From Heliocybe sulcata (Eukaryota > Basidiomycota > Agaricomycetes > Gloeophyllales > Gloeophyllaceae), in the NCBI GenBank assembly GCA_004369045.1, contig ML213515.1, positions 560,401-624,400 of the forward strand: 64,000 nt of DNA. Reading direction: 5' to 3'. Below are positions 1 to 12,041 of this stretch, one piece after another. Position 1 is the first letter of the stretch, and each line of letters starts with the position of its first letter. The notes under the pieces are model-generated. The model did no database searches, was not told where the DNA came from, and saw only the letters and a list, made by a program, of their open reading frames with translations. A program made the position numbers and the translations under genes.

Positions 1-3000
1 AATATGATGTAGAAACTTTAACAATGCTCGTCCGACACCAAACAAGGTCGGCGGCTCGCTTGCTCGGGTATTGGCCACATGAGCCCGTGGTAGGACAATA
101 CTGTAGTAATATTCTGGACTTGATCGCGCTTATTTCTCCACCACTCAATTTCTTAGCATATTCTTGCTAGTACTGTAGTAGAGCGTAAGGCTTGGGTACC
201 TACAGAGGAGATAATTGCCTGTGTTGGTCGACTACTTAAAACAATAGACAGCATGGCGTGTCCAATATTTATGGAGTTATTTTTCACAGTTTATTCAAGT
301 TGTTTATGAAGTCTTTCTTCACGGTTTATTCAAGTCGGTGCATTGGCACATGTGCTACTCACTACTCGTTAGTCTCCGCCACCCGGGTACTCCATCCTCG
401 GACTGAGAACGACCTTCATTGTTTGGATAATAAATCTATATCCTTTTATGAATGAAATATACTGCCTGTTATTCCGAAAAGACCTTCACCAGGAGCGTTA
501 TCATCTTGAGCCTCATACGGGGGTTGCCGGGGTCTTATTTACGGTAACCGGATTTGGCAGGCCCACTGAGGTGATTGTCAACCTCGGACTTCCCTGAAAT
601 AGAACTGAGTATCTCAAAAATATATAGCACATCACTAAATAAAAGGCTGGATTTGTGACTCTTACAAATGCAGCTTATTTTCTGATATCAAGGAGAGTCG
701 GCAATGAACCCGAAGACAGTTTCGGGGTCCTGCCATTGAACCCGTGGGCAGCACGATGTTGCAGTCCGCCGCATATTGCCACTTACAGCTCGAGCGAGCA
801 CCACTAAAAGAGAGCAGTTAGCCCCTATTATACTTGCCAGATTCAGAATTCGGGAACTCCTGAAAAGATATCCATAAACGGGAGGTGGAAGCTACCAGAG
901 AGGGAAATTTCAAATAACCGCCATAAATGGAAGAAAAACATATGTAGAAATGGTAATTTTAGCCTACTAAAGCAATTGCCCCTGTTGCCCAGGAACGAGA
1001 GAGTCCATACCACTGAACTGATAACCGATTCTTGGGGAATCGGGACTCAAAACGCATCATACAGCCACCATATCGTGGCCTCCTACTAGTAACTGAGCCG
1101 TACTGGATCTACTGCCTCACAACTTGAAGCTACATGAGGACGACGGCATCTACCATCGCAGTCTGTGCGACGAGTATTTTCACTATCTCCTGTACGCACT
1201 CTCGTTGGTATGTTGCATTATACTAGCTGATAACAGTAGGTAGAGACGGTCGGAGCTTCACGCCGCCCGCTCACGATTAATGGTGTGTGCTATGCCTCCG
1301 TCGAGCTTGAATTGTGATTGCAGATATGAATCCGTAAGTCTTATATACAACTGTATGCAATAAAGTATTCACTAAAGTTTTGTGCTACATATTGCTATAC
1401 AGTATTGATGTTCTCTCTGCAGATCTCGGGTCATTCCGCTCTAGTATCCTGTGATGGGCTCCGAGCGCTCGTTAGCCCGTACAATGTCCTCACATCAGTG
1501 CGTCAGATTAACCCCCCTCTTCTTAGCTGATTGCCTAACAATGGACGTAATCTAAGACAGGAACAGTAGCTCTCTTGCCCAGGCGTACGCTAACATCCGC
1601 CTAGAGCAGGGTGTCCACGAACCATTTCCTGGCTTCTGGCGTCCACCCATGCGATGTACTGCATATGCCATGTACGGAACTCGTTGTATGCGCACTTATT
1701 GGGCCCTCTCATAATGCGGTCGCGGAACCGCGAATGAGAGGGACATCAGGTGTGCGTCCGCCTCCACCTCCACCTCCAAAAGAGCCCGTTCCCACCAGCA
1801 TTTCGCAAGCGTTCTCCGCTTTTGCCCCAGATCCGACGGCACATCACAGCACGAACTGGATCTTAATCTACCATGTCTACTCAGGATGAGGATCGTCGTC
1901 CGCTCTCATGATCAATAGCCGTCCTATGTATGTATCCCCGTCCGCTTCCTATGCCGGCTGCTCTTCACATTTACGCTTCTCAAGGACTCCTCCCCCTTCA
2001 CGCCACCGCATTCTTGCTCTCCGCCGACCCCACACGAAGGCACCAGCGCACAGCCGGTGGGGAGCAGAACATCCCCTTCCAGACGAAGATGGTAATCCCG
2101 GCGGCTAGAACGCTCTAAGTAACACCTAGCTTGCCCACACCAAAATACTTTGACGTCCCCGCGGCCCAGGTGGCCGGCGTATCTATTCATGGTCCCACGT
2201 TGCGCGCCAGAGCCCGAGGCAATGGAGACTTTGCCTTAAGTTGTCGCTTCGGGCTCATCACGCGGGTATGTATAGACGAGCGGGCTCTCCACGATCACGT
2301 ACCAGAGAAAGTCACGATGAAGGCAGACGAGGTCAAGCGTACGAATCGTAACTCGTGTACTGTTCCAGGACTTGAGCTTGAAGCTTGATCTTGAGAACGC
2401 GGTCGGCTGTGGGGTCATGAATGACATAGTTCTCAGTTCTAGGATTGTGACTGCGCGGACCAAGGGATAGGAAGCTCAAAGGGCAATGCCGAGAAGCTGT
2501 GAGGACTCCGAACACTCATTCAGGATGTATTTTGGCGTATTTGTCAATGTTTCATTCCGGTACGATACTTACTCTTACTCTGCCTTCTTCCCTACCGACT
2601 CATGTTCCTTACTTTTTTTTCACCTGCCCTCTCGTCTCTGGAGACCTGAAATGTATCTTGAAGCACATAGACTCCTAACCTGCAGGCGTACCGAGTAGTC
2701 GTAGATTGGGCGCTCGAGTAACGCACTGTGCGGGATAGGTTCTCGCTCAGAACGCCACGACCACTTGAAGAATAGACCCCAATCTGCGTGCGGGGGTAAC
2801 ATTGGGACACTCATTATACGAGAGATACCCTGCCACCTCTGGGTTTGGCACCCATGTTTCAGCGGTACTTCTGCGTTCGTCAGTTAAGAGGGGACGGGCC
2901 TTCGATGGCTGCAATTAATGCATGAAGAAAGCGGGGCAGTTATGCGAATACTACCCTGAGGATGAACATGGTCGATGTCCTCCCTACTTTGTTCGAGCCC

Positions 3001-4050
3001 TGCTTAGAAAGGGTGCGTCGCTGCTACGAGGCAGGTGCTCTGTCTCTCATCCTCCTTCGCTAATCATGCTCTCTCTAGAGTAGTGATATCCAGAAGTGCC
3101 GCATCTGTGTCTTGTTTTGGATTGTGAACATTGACGCATGCATATAGGACACGGAGAATTTGCTTACTTTCTTGTCAGGGATTGGACACCCCCTCTGTCG
3201 TCCTTCGTCTTCCCTACCTGCCAGTCATTCGTCCTCAAAGCCTGCCATACCATACGGCTCGCAGATGCAGTCGTTGAAGGAAGCGTCAGTTGCGGGTTCT
3301 GTATTCCAAGATGGAATACGAGCGCACAACTATTGCTTCTCGCAACGAATCTGGCGAGCCATCGATGTGTAGTGGATGTTCTAGCCCTCTGGTAAGCACT
3401 TTACCGATATTCTCCGGTGAAGACCAGCGGCATGCTCTATTCATGCGTTCATCACAGATACCTTCATGTAGCTCGGATACGTCACCAGGTCAGCCGGTAG
3501 CGTCTCAAGCTTATGGCAAAGTCAGGGCTTGAGATACGGCAACGACAATCAACCCTATCCCCACGAGATGGCGTCCAAAAGACGCGTCCGTCTTGCTGGA
3601 TCCGCTCAAGGTGCTTTCGTAAAGCTTAGTTTCGTTATGTGGCACGCAGAAATGGTAAGGATTTTTCCAAAGTATTATTTCCGCGTTAACGCTATCCCTG
3701 GATCCTGCCTAGGTAACGCTATCCCTCTCTGTCGCCTCTTCTGCCTATATTCACCCTTTCCACCTTTCCCCCGCTCCAACCTCGTGCATGCCGAATATGC
3801 AAAATACAGTAAAGACGGGGCGGAATGTGACACGCCCGAGCAAGTGATGTCCGAAACGACGCAAGGACTATAGCCTGCACCCCCACCGTGTGCGTCTGCC
3901 TCTTCGTGAAAATCGTCAAGTGATTTGCATAGGTACTGCGAAGGGAGGAGGCGGTCAGCAACGAGCAAGGTGGTAGGTAAGACGGGACACTCACTACAGA
4001 TGCCAGATAACCAGAATGAATAAATTATACGCTGTGCCACCGATGGTTCT
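1..4050. other. gene-poor stretch, nothing recognised
   Basis: No reading frame here looks like a known protein, and none is supported by intron signals, codon periodicity or a family motif. Short open frames exist on both strands but overlap each other freely, as expected by chance. I searched by eye for small CaaX-ending frames like the one just to the right and for seven-helix pheromone receptor motifs, and saw none. Confidence 0.5.
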
Positions 4051-4173
4051 TCATGCGACGACGCAATACGAGTTTCCGCCGTCGCCTCCGGATTCTTCTG
4101 AGACGGGTGGTGAGAGGGTGGCGTCATCCTCAGTGGTGGATGGGGAGGAGAAGAGGACGGTGAAGAAATCCAT
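4051..4173 (-). CDS. lipopeptide mating pheromone precursor
   Basis: A 40-residue frame begins MDFFTVLFSS and ends SYCVVA-stop. The start (Met-Asp-x-Phe-Thr), the small acidic Ser/Pro/Glu-rich body and the C-terminal Cys-Val-Val-Ala are the hallmarks of basidiomycete B-mating-type pheromone precursors. In that family the CaaX cysteine is farnesylated, the last three residues are removed, the cysteine is methylated and the N-terminal part is cut off. The mature peptide would then be roughly the last 10-13 residues before CVVA, rich in Gly and Ser; the exact cut is inference. The frame has no intron. A TATA box lies about 100 bases upstream of the ATG. The longer frame upstream in the same phase is not needed, because this ATG sits correctly behind the TATA box. 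No STE3-type receptor is visible in the window. Homology has not been tested by search. Confidence 0.85.
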   Translation of the reverse strand: MDFFTVLFSSPSTTEDDATLSPPVSEESGGDGGNSYCVVA

Positions 4174-4270
4174 TGGGTCGTGAAGGTGAGACGTGGGTGG
4201 GTTCGTTAAAGTGAGAGAAGCGCGGGCGAGTGCTTTCGACTTGTGAGGGATGCCAGGGTATCGAACGCGC

Positions 4271-4278
4271 TTTTTATA
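4271..4278 (-). promoter_or_regulatory. TATA box of the pheromone precursor gene
   Basis: The minus strand reads GGTATAAAAAGCGCG here, about 100 bases upstream of the pheromone ATG at 4173. The spacing suits a fungal core promoter followed by a 5' leader of roughly 60-70 bases. Confidence 0.65.
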
Positions 4279-4289
4279 CCCTTGCATAG

Positions 4290-7200
4290 TTGTCCCTCGT
4301 CATTCGGTTCATTCGGTTCTACGCAACGAAACCGCACCGGGCGGGTGTGGCGCGAGGTCTGTCTCAGATCCTATTACCATATATGGAAGGTGTCGTGGAA
4401 CGCAGACAATAAGACTCGCGGGATCTCTGGACAATAAGCAATGTCGCAGATATTACGGTGCGTGGTTGAGACAAAAAGATGATCTGTGATAGAGGATGGT
4501 GACGCCGCTGTGCCAGATTTTGAGATCGCTCGAGGGCGACTATCTTGTCGTCAACGGCGCAGAGGCGGTGAGTCTGTGGGCGTAGACAATGGTATAGGTA
4601 CGCGAGTTGCGGCGTCGCGGTCGCGGTCGAAGAAAACAATTCCGGATCATCAAAGGACAATCTGCGCGCGGTGCCTCGAGGCGGACTGCGGCTGTTTCAT
4701 CGGACCCACAGCCAGTAAAGAGGCCTTTGCTTCTGCCATGCCATTTCTGCTGGACAATAGCGATCGAGGGGGAGATGGAAGGGAAGTGCTGGGCGTTGGT
4801 CTCTTGCAGAAACCTAACCTTGAAGCCCGAGTGGACCCGAGTCTGGCTCTGATGATGTCGGCTTGGTAAATCGAGTTGCTGCGTCTCGTGGCTGGTGGCC
4901 GTAGGAAGCCCTCAAAATGTTGGGACGAAGGTGAGTACGACCTGGCGCATGGTGATCTGATTGGCTGACCTGAGCTGATAAGATATGATTCTATATTTTT
5001 TCTGCGCGCGGACGGGCAGTCTGAAAGCTGCCTGTCACAGAATTCTACCTTGAGGCTTTTCTCCGTGCTTACAGTGCCACTCCTAGAATTATGATGCAGA
5101 CCGACAGCCTCTGCATCATCGAGCTGCACACCCCTACCACCGAGTAAAATGTGCCCTGGCGGTTAGTTCGCCACCGAGGGGTTAGTCTATGGATATCCAG
5201 ACTCTGGCAACGACGAGGGGTTAGTGGATGATGCAGGAAAGCTGGTCGAGATGTTTCTCAGGTTCTGCTTAAATCTCACCGGCAATCGCCCCTCAAAGAA
5301 ATGCAGAATTCGAGGGCGCCCGACCGAAAGGCGTATTGTCCTGGATCCCTATGCGGGCATGAGGATCGTAGAGCCGGTCATGTGAGTTATCGAGGGCTCT
5401 CCTCAGAGACAGACGCTGCCGTTTTTCAGTTCGCCTGGTTGCTCTGAGCCTGCCGCGGATGGGCGCTTTGAACATCTCGCTGCCGTCTTAGCGTGTAAAG
5501 ACGCGCTCGAACGTCTTGTGAGCAGAGGCTACAGATGCTAGCAGAGATATGCCTGTCTTATGATGACCCTAGTATGCGACATGCTGGGCGCGCGGGAATA
5601 ACGAGTCTCCTGCGACTCATGACATCCGATTGGCCAGAACGTCTCACATCTCGCGGTGGTACGCGCAACGGGGCCGACATATCAACTCGAATCCGGTCGC
5701 TCGCAACTCCGACGACTCGATGATCTTCACCTATCTACACCCGCTGCGTCCTTGGTTAGTCCCGCTACGTTAAGTCCACAGCGTATGTCGTTCCTTGTAG
5801 CGTCGTCGGTGCGGAGCGGTGGATCTGCAGCGGTATGTTTGGTAGTTATTAGGCATATTCGGTAGGGACGACTACGACTGTCCCGAGCGAGTGTATAGTG
5901 TGTACTGTACGCAGTTAAATTCGTCGCTTGCCAACGGTATTACTGTTCGCGTACCTCGGAGTCTGCATTGCATATCCGGCCGCTATGGCTACGAACGTAG
6001 CTTTCCTCCCGACTCACGGTCACAAACGGCTTCCTCCAACCGCCGCGCATAGACCAGGGTATGGTACCAAGGAACTTTATTTCATCTCCACTTTAACGCG
6101 CCATGATATCAGTCGCCGTCGGGTCACGAAGCAAGCCAGTATGACGGTCCATTTGCACTTTAAATACAACTGAGTATATACTCCAGTTACCGCGCATATA
6201 TTATCTATTTTGCGCGCATATATATCTGACAGCACACATATACATAGACATACTTCCTCATTTCACCTTATAGATGTCTTACGTGCTAAACTTTGGATAG
6301 TTATACCCTTCAGGTCTCGTGTAATGGGGCTCAAGACATGAATCAACATTGAAAAGGCTTGTAAGCTGTGGACTCCCTTACGGAGGGCCAGCGCGTGCAG
6401 ATCGCGTGCCCACCACGTGGTCCCAGTCCCGGTTGACCTTGAACTCCTTCCTTGTGGTGCTGCCATGATATAATGTCTATAAAGCATGGGATTAGTACCT
6501 TAGTCATGTTGAACTCATTGAAGCTTAGTGTCCAACATTCTTGTTGCAACTTCCGATGTGGCGCTTGCCACATTTCGGATTACAGCCACAGCGGGAGTCG
6601 CCGCGTCGTGTCGGGCCGTGCACGTGGAAATCCCAATGCGACAATATTTCCGTCGCAACCCCTTTCCGACCGTTCCTTCCTTCCTGCCGTCCTCATTCCA
6701 GTAAGCTGGGAAGAGGTATAGACTGCAGTCAAGGTCTGGACTGAGGTCCAAGACCTGCTGGTCCACGATTGCATGCCGTACTGCACTCTCTTATGCAGTC
6801 TCAATACATTTCCCGAAGTATATATGTAGATAATATATGCGATGCAAGATATATATGCGCGCCTGACGAATTATGCGCGGCCTTTATTAAAAGTGCAAAC
6901 GGACCGTCATAAGCCAGGGTCAGTGAGGGAAGTTGGGGAGGCGCATACACCAGGGCTTGGCACTAAAAGCCATATTCCACTTTCGCTTTTTACGCGCAAG
7001 AATCAGTCGCTGCTGGGTCATGAAACTAGTGAGAGACGTTGCGGGGAGCAGCAGGATGCTGATGAGGCCGGGCGGGCGCGTGGTCGGGTCTGGTTGATCT
7101 CTGATTGGTTCACCTGCCTGGAACCGGAAGGGCGAGAACGAGGAGCTCCTAAATGGGGTGATGGAACGCCAGACAGCTTCTTCCTCTTTCCTTTGGACCC

Positions 7201-7948
7201 TCTTCCTTTTCTAGTGAGGAGGACGATGTCGAGTTCGGGAGGAGGTTGATAGTAGTCTGGTTGGTAGGTTCTGTAGGTCGTTGTCTGAGTACTTGGCAAA
7301 TAATAGGTGAGAAACATGCGGCTCCGCGTTCGGGAAGCTACAAGGTGTGAAGAGACTGATGGGTTTGAGCCGGGATGCTTCTGGATCTAGACTGGGAGGG
7401 TTCCCGTGGACTTTGATGACATGCCAGGGTGGGCTCTCATATATGCACGAGTAGCCCTCACCAAGGTTAATAGCATGCTTGCCTGGCACGCATATATACG
7501 TTCAGCGACCGCCCGGATGCGTTTCTGTTGCAGCCTCAGGTTATGCCTAACATCGGCATTTGATCTCGGACGCTGATCGTTGCCCAAGTTTCTTGTAGAT
7601 GGCGGGTCCGCGTTCTGCCGGAACGTCGGAGGAAGCCAGCGGGGAAGTGCTGGATGTCTGTGGTATTTGAAACGTGAAGCCGGGGCGCGTCTGGATCTGA
7701 ACTGGGAGGCTTCGATGGTACGCTGGGCGCTCACATAGATGAGTAGTCGAAGGGTGCGCTCGTCGAGGAGGTACGGAATGCATTCGATGACTTGACAGGA
7801 TCTGGCATGCAGTGGTAGTCTCCCACGGTTCCCCGCAATGCGGAGGCATTTGGTGTGTTCGGGGGCCTGAGATAAGGCTATAGATAACCACGTCAGACGG
7901 TCTAGATCTCTTCTTCAATGAATTGATGCTCTCCTATTCACCACCACC
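4290..7948. other. gene-poor stretch with diverged repeats
   Basis: No convincing gene is seen. The stretch carries old repeats: a block near 6051-6140 is recognisably copied at about 6947-7035, and a block near 7363-7450 at about 7673-7760. AT-rich segments of alternating tata/gcgcgcatata lie at 6180-6250 and 6815-6865. The longest open frames (for example 7547-7918 minus) show no family motif or splice context. Confidence 0.45.
6051..7035. repeat. diverged direct repeat pair
   Basis: About 90 bases starting with accagggtatggtacc at 6056 match, with many substitutions and small gaps, a stretch starting with accagggcttggcact at about 6948. Both share the order acgcgc, atcagtcgc and gggtca(c/t)gaa. 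The distance is about 0.9 kb. No coding capacity or terminal structure identifies the element. Confidence 0.5.
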
Positions 7949-10900
7949 ATGGAGGACACACTCAACAGAATATCCATCGTCCCCATCCCCGCACCCGTCC
8001 CAGACGATGTCCACGGCCTCACCTACCCCCCCGCCTTCCTCCCCTCCCTCCCCGCACTCTCCCCCCACCCCGACCCCGTCCGCGTCCTCTCAGCAGCCCA
8101 GTTCGCCGACATGCATTTCCGCTACACCATGAGCCACGCCCCCGACTCGGTTCTGTTCCCCTTCCTGCACGGCCTGGAGGACGGCAGCGACGCGCTGAGG
8201 GCGTTCTTTGGGAGCGCTTCGTGAGTGCTGTTTTTCGTTGCGCCTGGTTCGTGTGCTGATGTTGCTGCCAGCTTCGGAAACGCCAACAGCGCGCGCAACG
8301 CCGTGCGCGTCCCGCGCTTCCGGGGCCTCCTCTGGGTCGCAACCGACCTCCCCTCCTCCCCGCCGCCCTCCTCCCCCTCTTCGCGCCACGCCACGCCCTC
8401 CCCGCACACCCCCAACCACCCCCTCGACGTCCTCATGTCCGCATACAACTGCAACTACACCTCCTCTTCCTCCTCCTCCTCCTCCTCCGAAGACGACGAC
8501 GACGAGTACGACAGCGACTACGTGAGCGAGGGGAGCGACGACGCGATGGACGTCGACGTCCAGATGCACCCCGTCAGCCACCGCGCCCCCACGCCCGGGC
8601 ACGACCGCCGCGCGTCGACCACCTCCCAGTCTACCGTGTCCTCCACGTACACGTCCTCGTCCGCGCGGAGCGCATCCACCGCCGCGTCGTCTTTACCTGG
8701 CTCGCCCACTGTGTCTTTCGCCGCCGCGCCGCCGGGCGCTAAAAAGGGCAAGGAGGAGCCGTTGTTGTTGACGGCGACGTTTTGGGCACGGGAGTTGATT
8801 AGGCCACGGGGAGGGGCGAATATCCCGGGGCGCGTGAGGGGCGGGGCGTTGGCGACGAATTTGACGAGTGCGGGTGGGAGGGAGGGAGGAAGTGCGAGTG
8901 GGGGCGGGAGGGAGGGAGGAAGTGCGAATGGGAACGGGAACGGGAAGGCGGAAGGGATTGGGAAGGAGGTGTGGGAGTATGAGTACGAGTTTGTGCGCGC
9001 GAAGGTGCCGGAGGGGATTAGTCTTAGGAATTTTGGGGTCCAGGTCGTGAGTGGTCTTTGTTCTTGCTTTCTTTATCCTACACTCCTTGTTCTTTTCTTT
9101 ATCCTACACCCCTTGTTCTTAAAGTTTTACGTTCTTGTCCTCTCCTTTCCCTTCTTCCCCTTGCCTACTAGTACGCTAACCCCTCCTCGTATAGCCGATC
9201 TACGCAACTATATCAGATATAGTCGTCTACTCGCCGACGGGGGACGCGAAACACGCAAGGGAGGTGGCGGAGAGGGTGCGGGAGGCGGTGGTGAGGAAGA
9301 GGGGGGAGCGGGGGGTGATGTTGGGTGAGTTGACTGCGTTTGCTTGCGGTTGGTGGTTGCGAGCGGGTTTGGCTGGGTTGGTGGTTTTGTAGATTGATTG
9401 CTACTGCTTCTCCTTCTCCCCCCCTTGAAGAATTGATTGCTGTGCCCTTCTCGCCGCCCTGCCTTGCTCGCTCTCTTCTCTCTCTATTTCATCTTATCGC
9501 TGACTATCTCTATCTCTATTTCTTACAGGCGACGCGGCGAAAGACCTCGTACCGTATAACGTGTTCGTGCTCGACGCCTCGCCGGCGGATGTGAGGAAAT
9601 ACCTAGGGCATTTGGTGGTGAGGAGGGAGGACGAGGTGGTTGAGGAGGTTGTAGCGGAGCCGCTTGATCGGCTCGTGCATCTACAGGAGAGTGGGAGGGC
9701 GGCGGGTGGGGAGGTGGGGGAAGGGAACGGGCGCGGGCATAGGAGGTATGCGTCGGTGGGGAACGGGGCGAGTCATACGGTGGGGAGCGATGGGGAGGCG
9801 GTGGGGGATGGGGACGGTTTGGAGGCGCCTAGGCCTGTCGCTCCTTCGTTTGCTCCTGTGCCGTCGAGGAGGCCTATGTCTGCTTCGTTCGCTCCGGTGC
9901 CAAGACCTATGTCTGCTTCGTTCGCTCCCACGACGAGACCGCTGTCTGCTTCGTTCGCTCCTACGACGAGACCTATGTCTGCTGCGCTGTCAACAAGGCC
10001 CATGTCTGCTTCGCCATCGCCGAGACCTCTGTCTGCCTCGTTCTGCCCTGCACCGCGTCCGTCTTCTTCACTTTCGGCTTGTTTGACCTCGAGGCCTTCG
10101 TCGGCACAAAATGGGAGCGGCTGGGATGGGTGTAGGGTGGTGAAAAAGGTGTTGAAGGCGAACACGGTGGATTTTGCGAGGAGGGAGAAGGAGGAGATGA
10201 GGGAGCTGACGAGGGCGAGTGAGGTGTTTACGTGGTTCCCGGCGGGCGAGGCGGAGGGGGGCGGAGCGGGGGAGAGCTATGGGCGCGCGCTGGACCCGAG
10301 TGTGAACGCGTCGAGCACGGCGACGTATTGGGACCCGCTGCTCGGGCAGGTCTTCCTGGGCAACACGAGCGACGTGCCGGGCTCGCCGGACGCGCACGCG
10401 CCGTCTAGCCAGATTCCGGCGCACAAGGCGGACGAGGAGGAGGATCAAGACCTGTTTGACTGCGCGATGAACGACCCGAGGGACGGGTATGGGTATGATA
10501 TATGTGTGCAGTGCCATGAGGTTGCGCCGTTCCCGACTGCGGTGCATTTGAGGGCGGCGGAGGAGCATGTGAGTGCGTTGGAGGGGATGTGGGCGGAGAG
10601 GGCGGGGAGGGAGGGGAGGGTGAGGCCGCCGCCGAATGTGAATGCGATGATACATTTGCCGTTCCCGGCGTGCCCGCCTGCGACGGCTGTGAGCGTGGGC
10701 GCTGTGATGCCGTTCCTTGGGTTCCTGGAGACGTGCCTGCGGCCGAACCCGGCGGGGTGGTCGCGGCCGCTGAAGATCTTGGTGCACTCGGCGGATGGGT
10801 ACACGGAGAGCTCGGTGTTGGCGTTGTGTTTGGTGATGTATTTGAGGAGGGTGACGTTGCCGGAGGCGTATTTGGAGATGCAGGTTGGGAAGAGGAGGAG

Positions 10901-12041
10901 TTTTTTTTGTTATCAGGGGGATTTGGCGTTGTTGAGGAGGGTGGAGGGGAGGTGTGTGAAGGATCGGGAGGGGGAGGGGGCAGGGAGGAGTGCGGCGGTG
11001 ATGGTGAGGGGCGCGTTGAGTATTGAGGTGCCGGGTGGGCATGGGCATGGGCGGGGGGCGAGTGAGAGCGAGAGCCAGAGCGCGCCGGCGCTGAGCAGCT
11101 CGTCACCGCAGCTGGCGATGATGGCGCCGTGGCATTCGCGGGTGAGTGGGGCGGGGGCGGGGGCGGGGGCGGGGGCGGGGAGGCGGCCGCGGGCGAGCAC
11201 GAGTCCTGCGCTGCCGACGTTTGTGCCGAGCCATGAGACGTGGTTTAGCGACCCGCGGTTTGATGGGAGTTTTCCGAGTCGGGTGCTGCCGTTTTTGTAT
11301 TTGGGGAATTTGTGAGTGGTTTTTGTGGTTTATTTGGGTGGGAGGAGGGGGATGCTGATGGTTTTTTTTTTTGGGTAGGAACCATGCGACGAATGCGTAT
11401 ATGCTGCATGCGTTGGGGATTACGCATGTTGTGTCGGTGGGGGAGTGTGCGCTTGTGCCGCCGCCGAGCTTTGCGGGGCATGGGCCTGTGCCGGCGGATA
11501 AGGGTGCGCCTGGGACGCCTGGGAAGCGGGGGGAGGGGCATGGGAGTTTGTGGATTGAGGAGCGGGAGGGGAGAATAAAGGTGTTGGATATTAAGGGGGT
11601 GTGCGATGATGGGATTGATACGCTTGCGCCGCAGCTGGAGCCGATATGTGAGTGGATTGAGAGGGCGAGGGCGGGGGGCGGGCAGGTGCTTGTGCATTGT
11701 CGGGTGGGGGTGAGTCGGAGTGCGACTGTGACGGTGGGTGGTTTTGATCTTGTAAGGTGGAGGGGATGCTGATGGGTGTGGGGGGCCAGATTGCGTATGT
11801 GATGAAACATCTGGGGGTGCCGCTGGTGGACGCGTATTTGATTGTGCGGTCGCGGAGGCTGTCGGTGCTGATTCAGCCGAATATGCGGTTGTTGTATAAT
11901 TTGTTGGGGTGGGAGGTGAGGCTTGCGAGGGAGCGGGCGGGGGAGGATGAGGAGAGGTTGAGGGGGGAGTTGGCAAGGTGTGTGAATTGGCCGTATTTGG
12001 CGAGGGAGGTGCATAGGTTGAATGAGAAGTATTTGCGGTGA
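7949..12041 (+). CDS. PPS1: PPS1-like dual-specificity protein phosphatase
   Basis: Six exons: 7949-8220, 8272-9046, 9195-9324, 9529-11311, 11379-11733 and 11790-12041. They sum to 1188 codons plus stop and all junctions stay in phase. The C-terminal part is a dual-specificity phosphatase domain: FLYLGNLNHATN opens it, and VHCRVGVSRSATV is the Cys-x5-Arg active site, followed by the typical AYVMKHLGVPLVDAYLIVR helix. The last intron falls directly behind the active-site loop. The N-terminal part (LFPFLHG, YATISDIVVYS) matches the layout of fungal PPS1, whose yeast member acts in cell-cycle control. A Pro/Ser tandem repeat lies at about residues 450-530. The gene is longer than yeast Pps1 (about 800 residues), largely because of low-complexity insertions rich in Gly, Ser and acidic residues. 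Codon use is very GC-rich, which creates long antisense shadow frames. Family call is firm, substrate unknown. Confidence 0.88.
9840..10075 (+). repeat. tandem repeat inside the phosphatase gene
   Basis: About eight degenerate units of roughly 30-33 bases encode repeats of the type RPMSASFAP, with variants RPLSASFAP, RPMSAALST and RPMSASPSP. The repeat keeps frame and adds a flexible Ser/Pro-rich segment before the catalytic domain. Confidence 0.8.

Noticed and set aside
3675-4127. 150-codon minus-strand frame overlapping the pheromone gene
   Set aside because: It is in another phase, has no motif, and is better explained by chance next to the TATA-driven 40-residue frame.
5221-5280. Second possible CaaX end on the minus strand (Cys-Ile-Ile-His-stop)
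   Set aside because: The frame has a stop a few codons upstream and no ATG, so it cannot encode a precursor.
10068-11106. Long minus-strand open frames (326 and 233 codons) rich in Pro, His, Arg and Ser
   Set aside because: They lie antisense to the GC-rich fourth exon of the phosphatase gene and reflect its codon bias; composition is typical of shadow frames.
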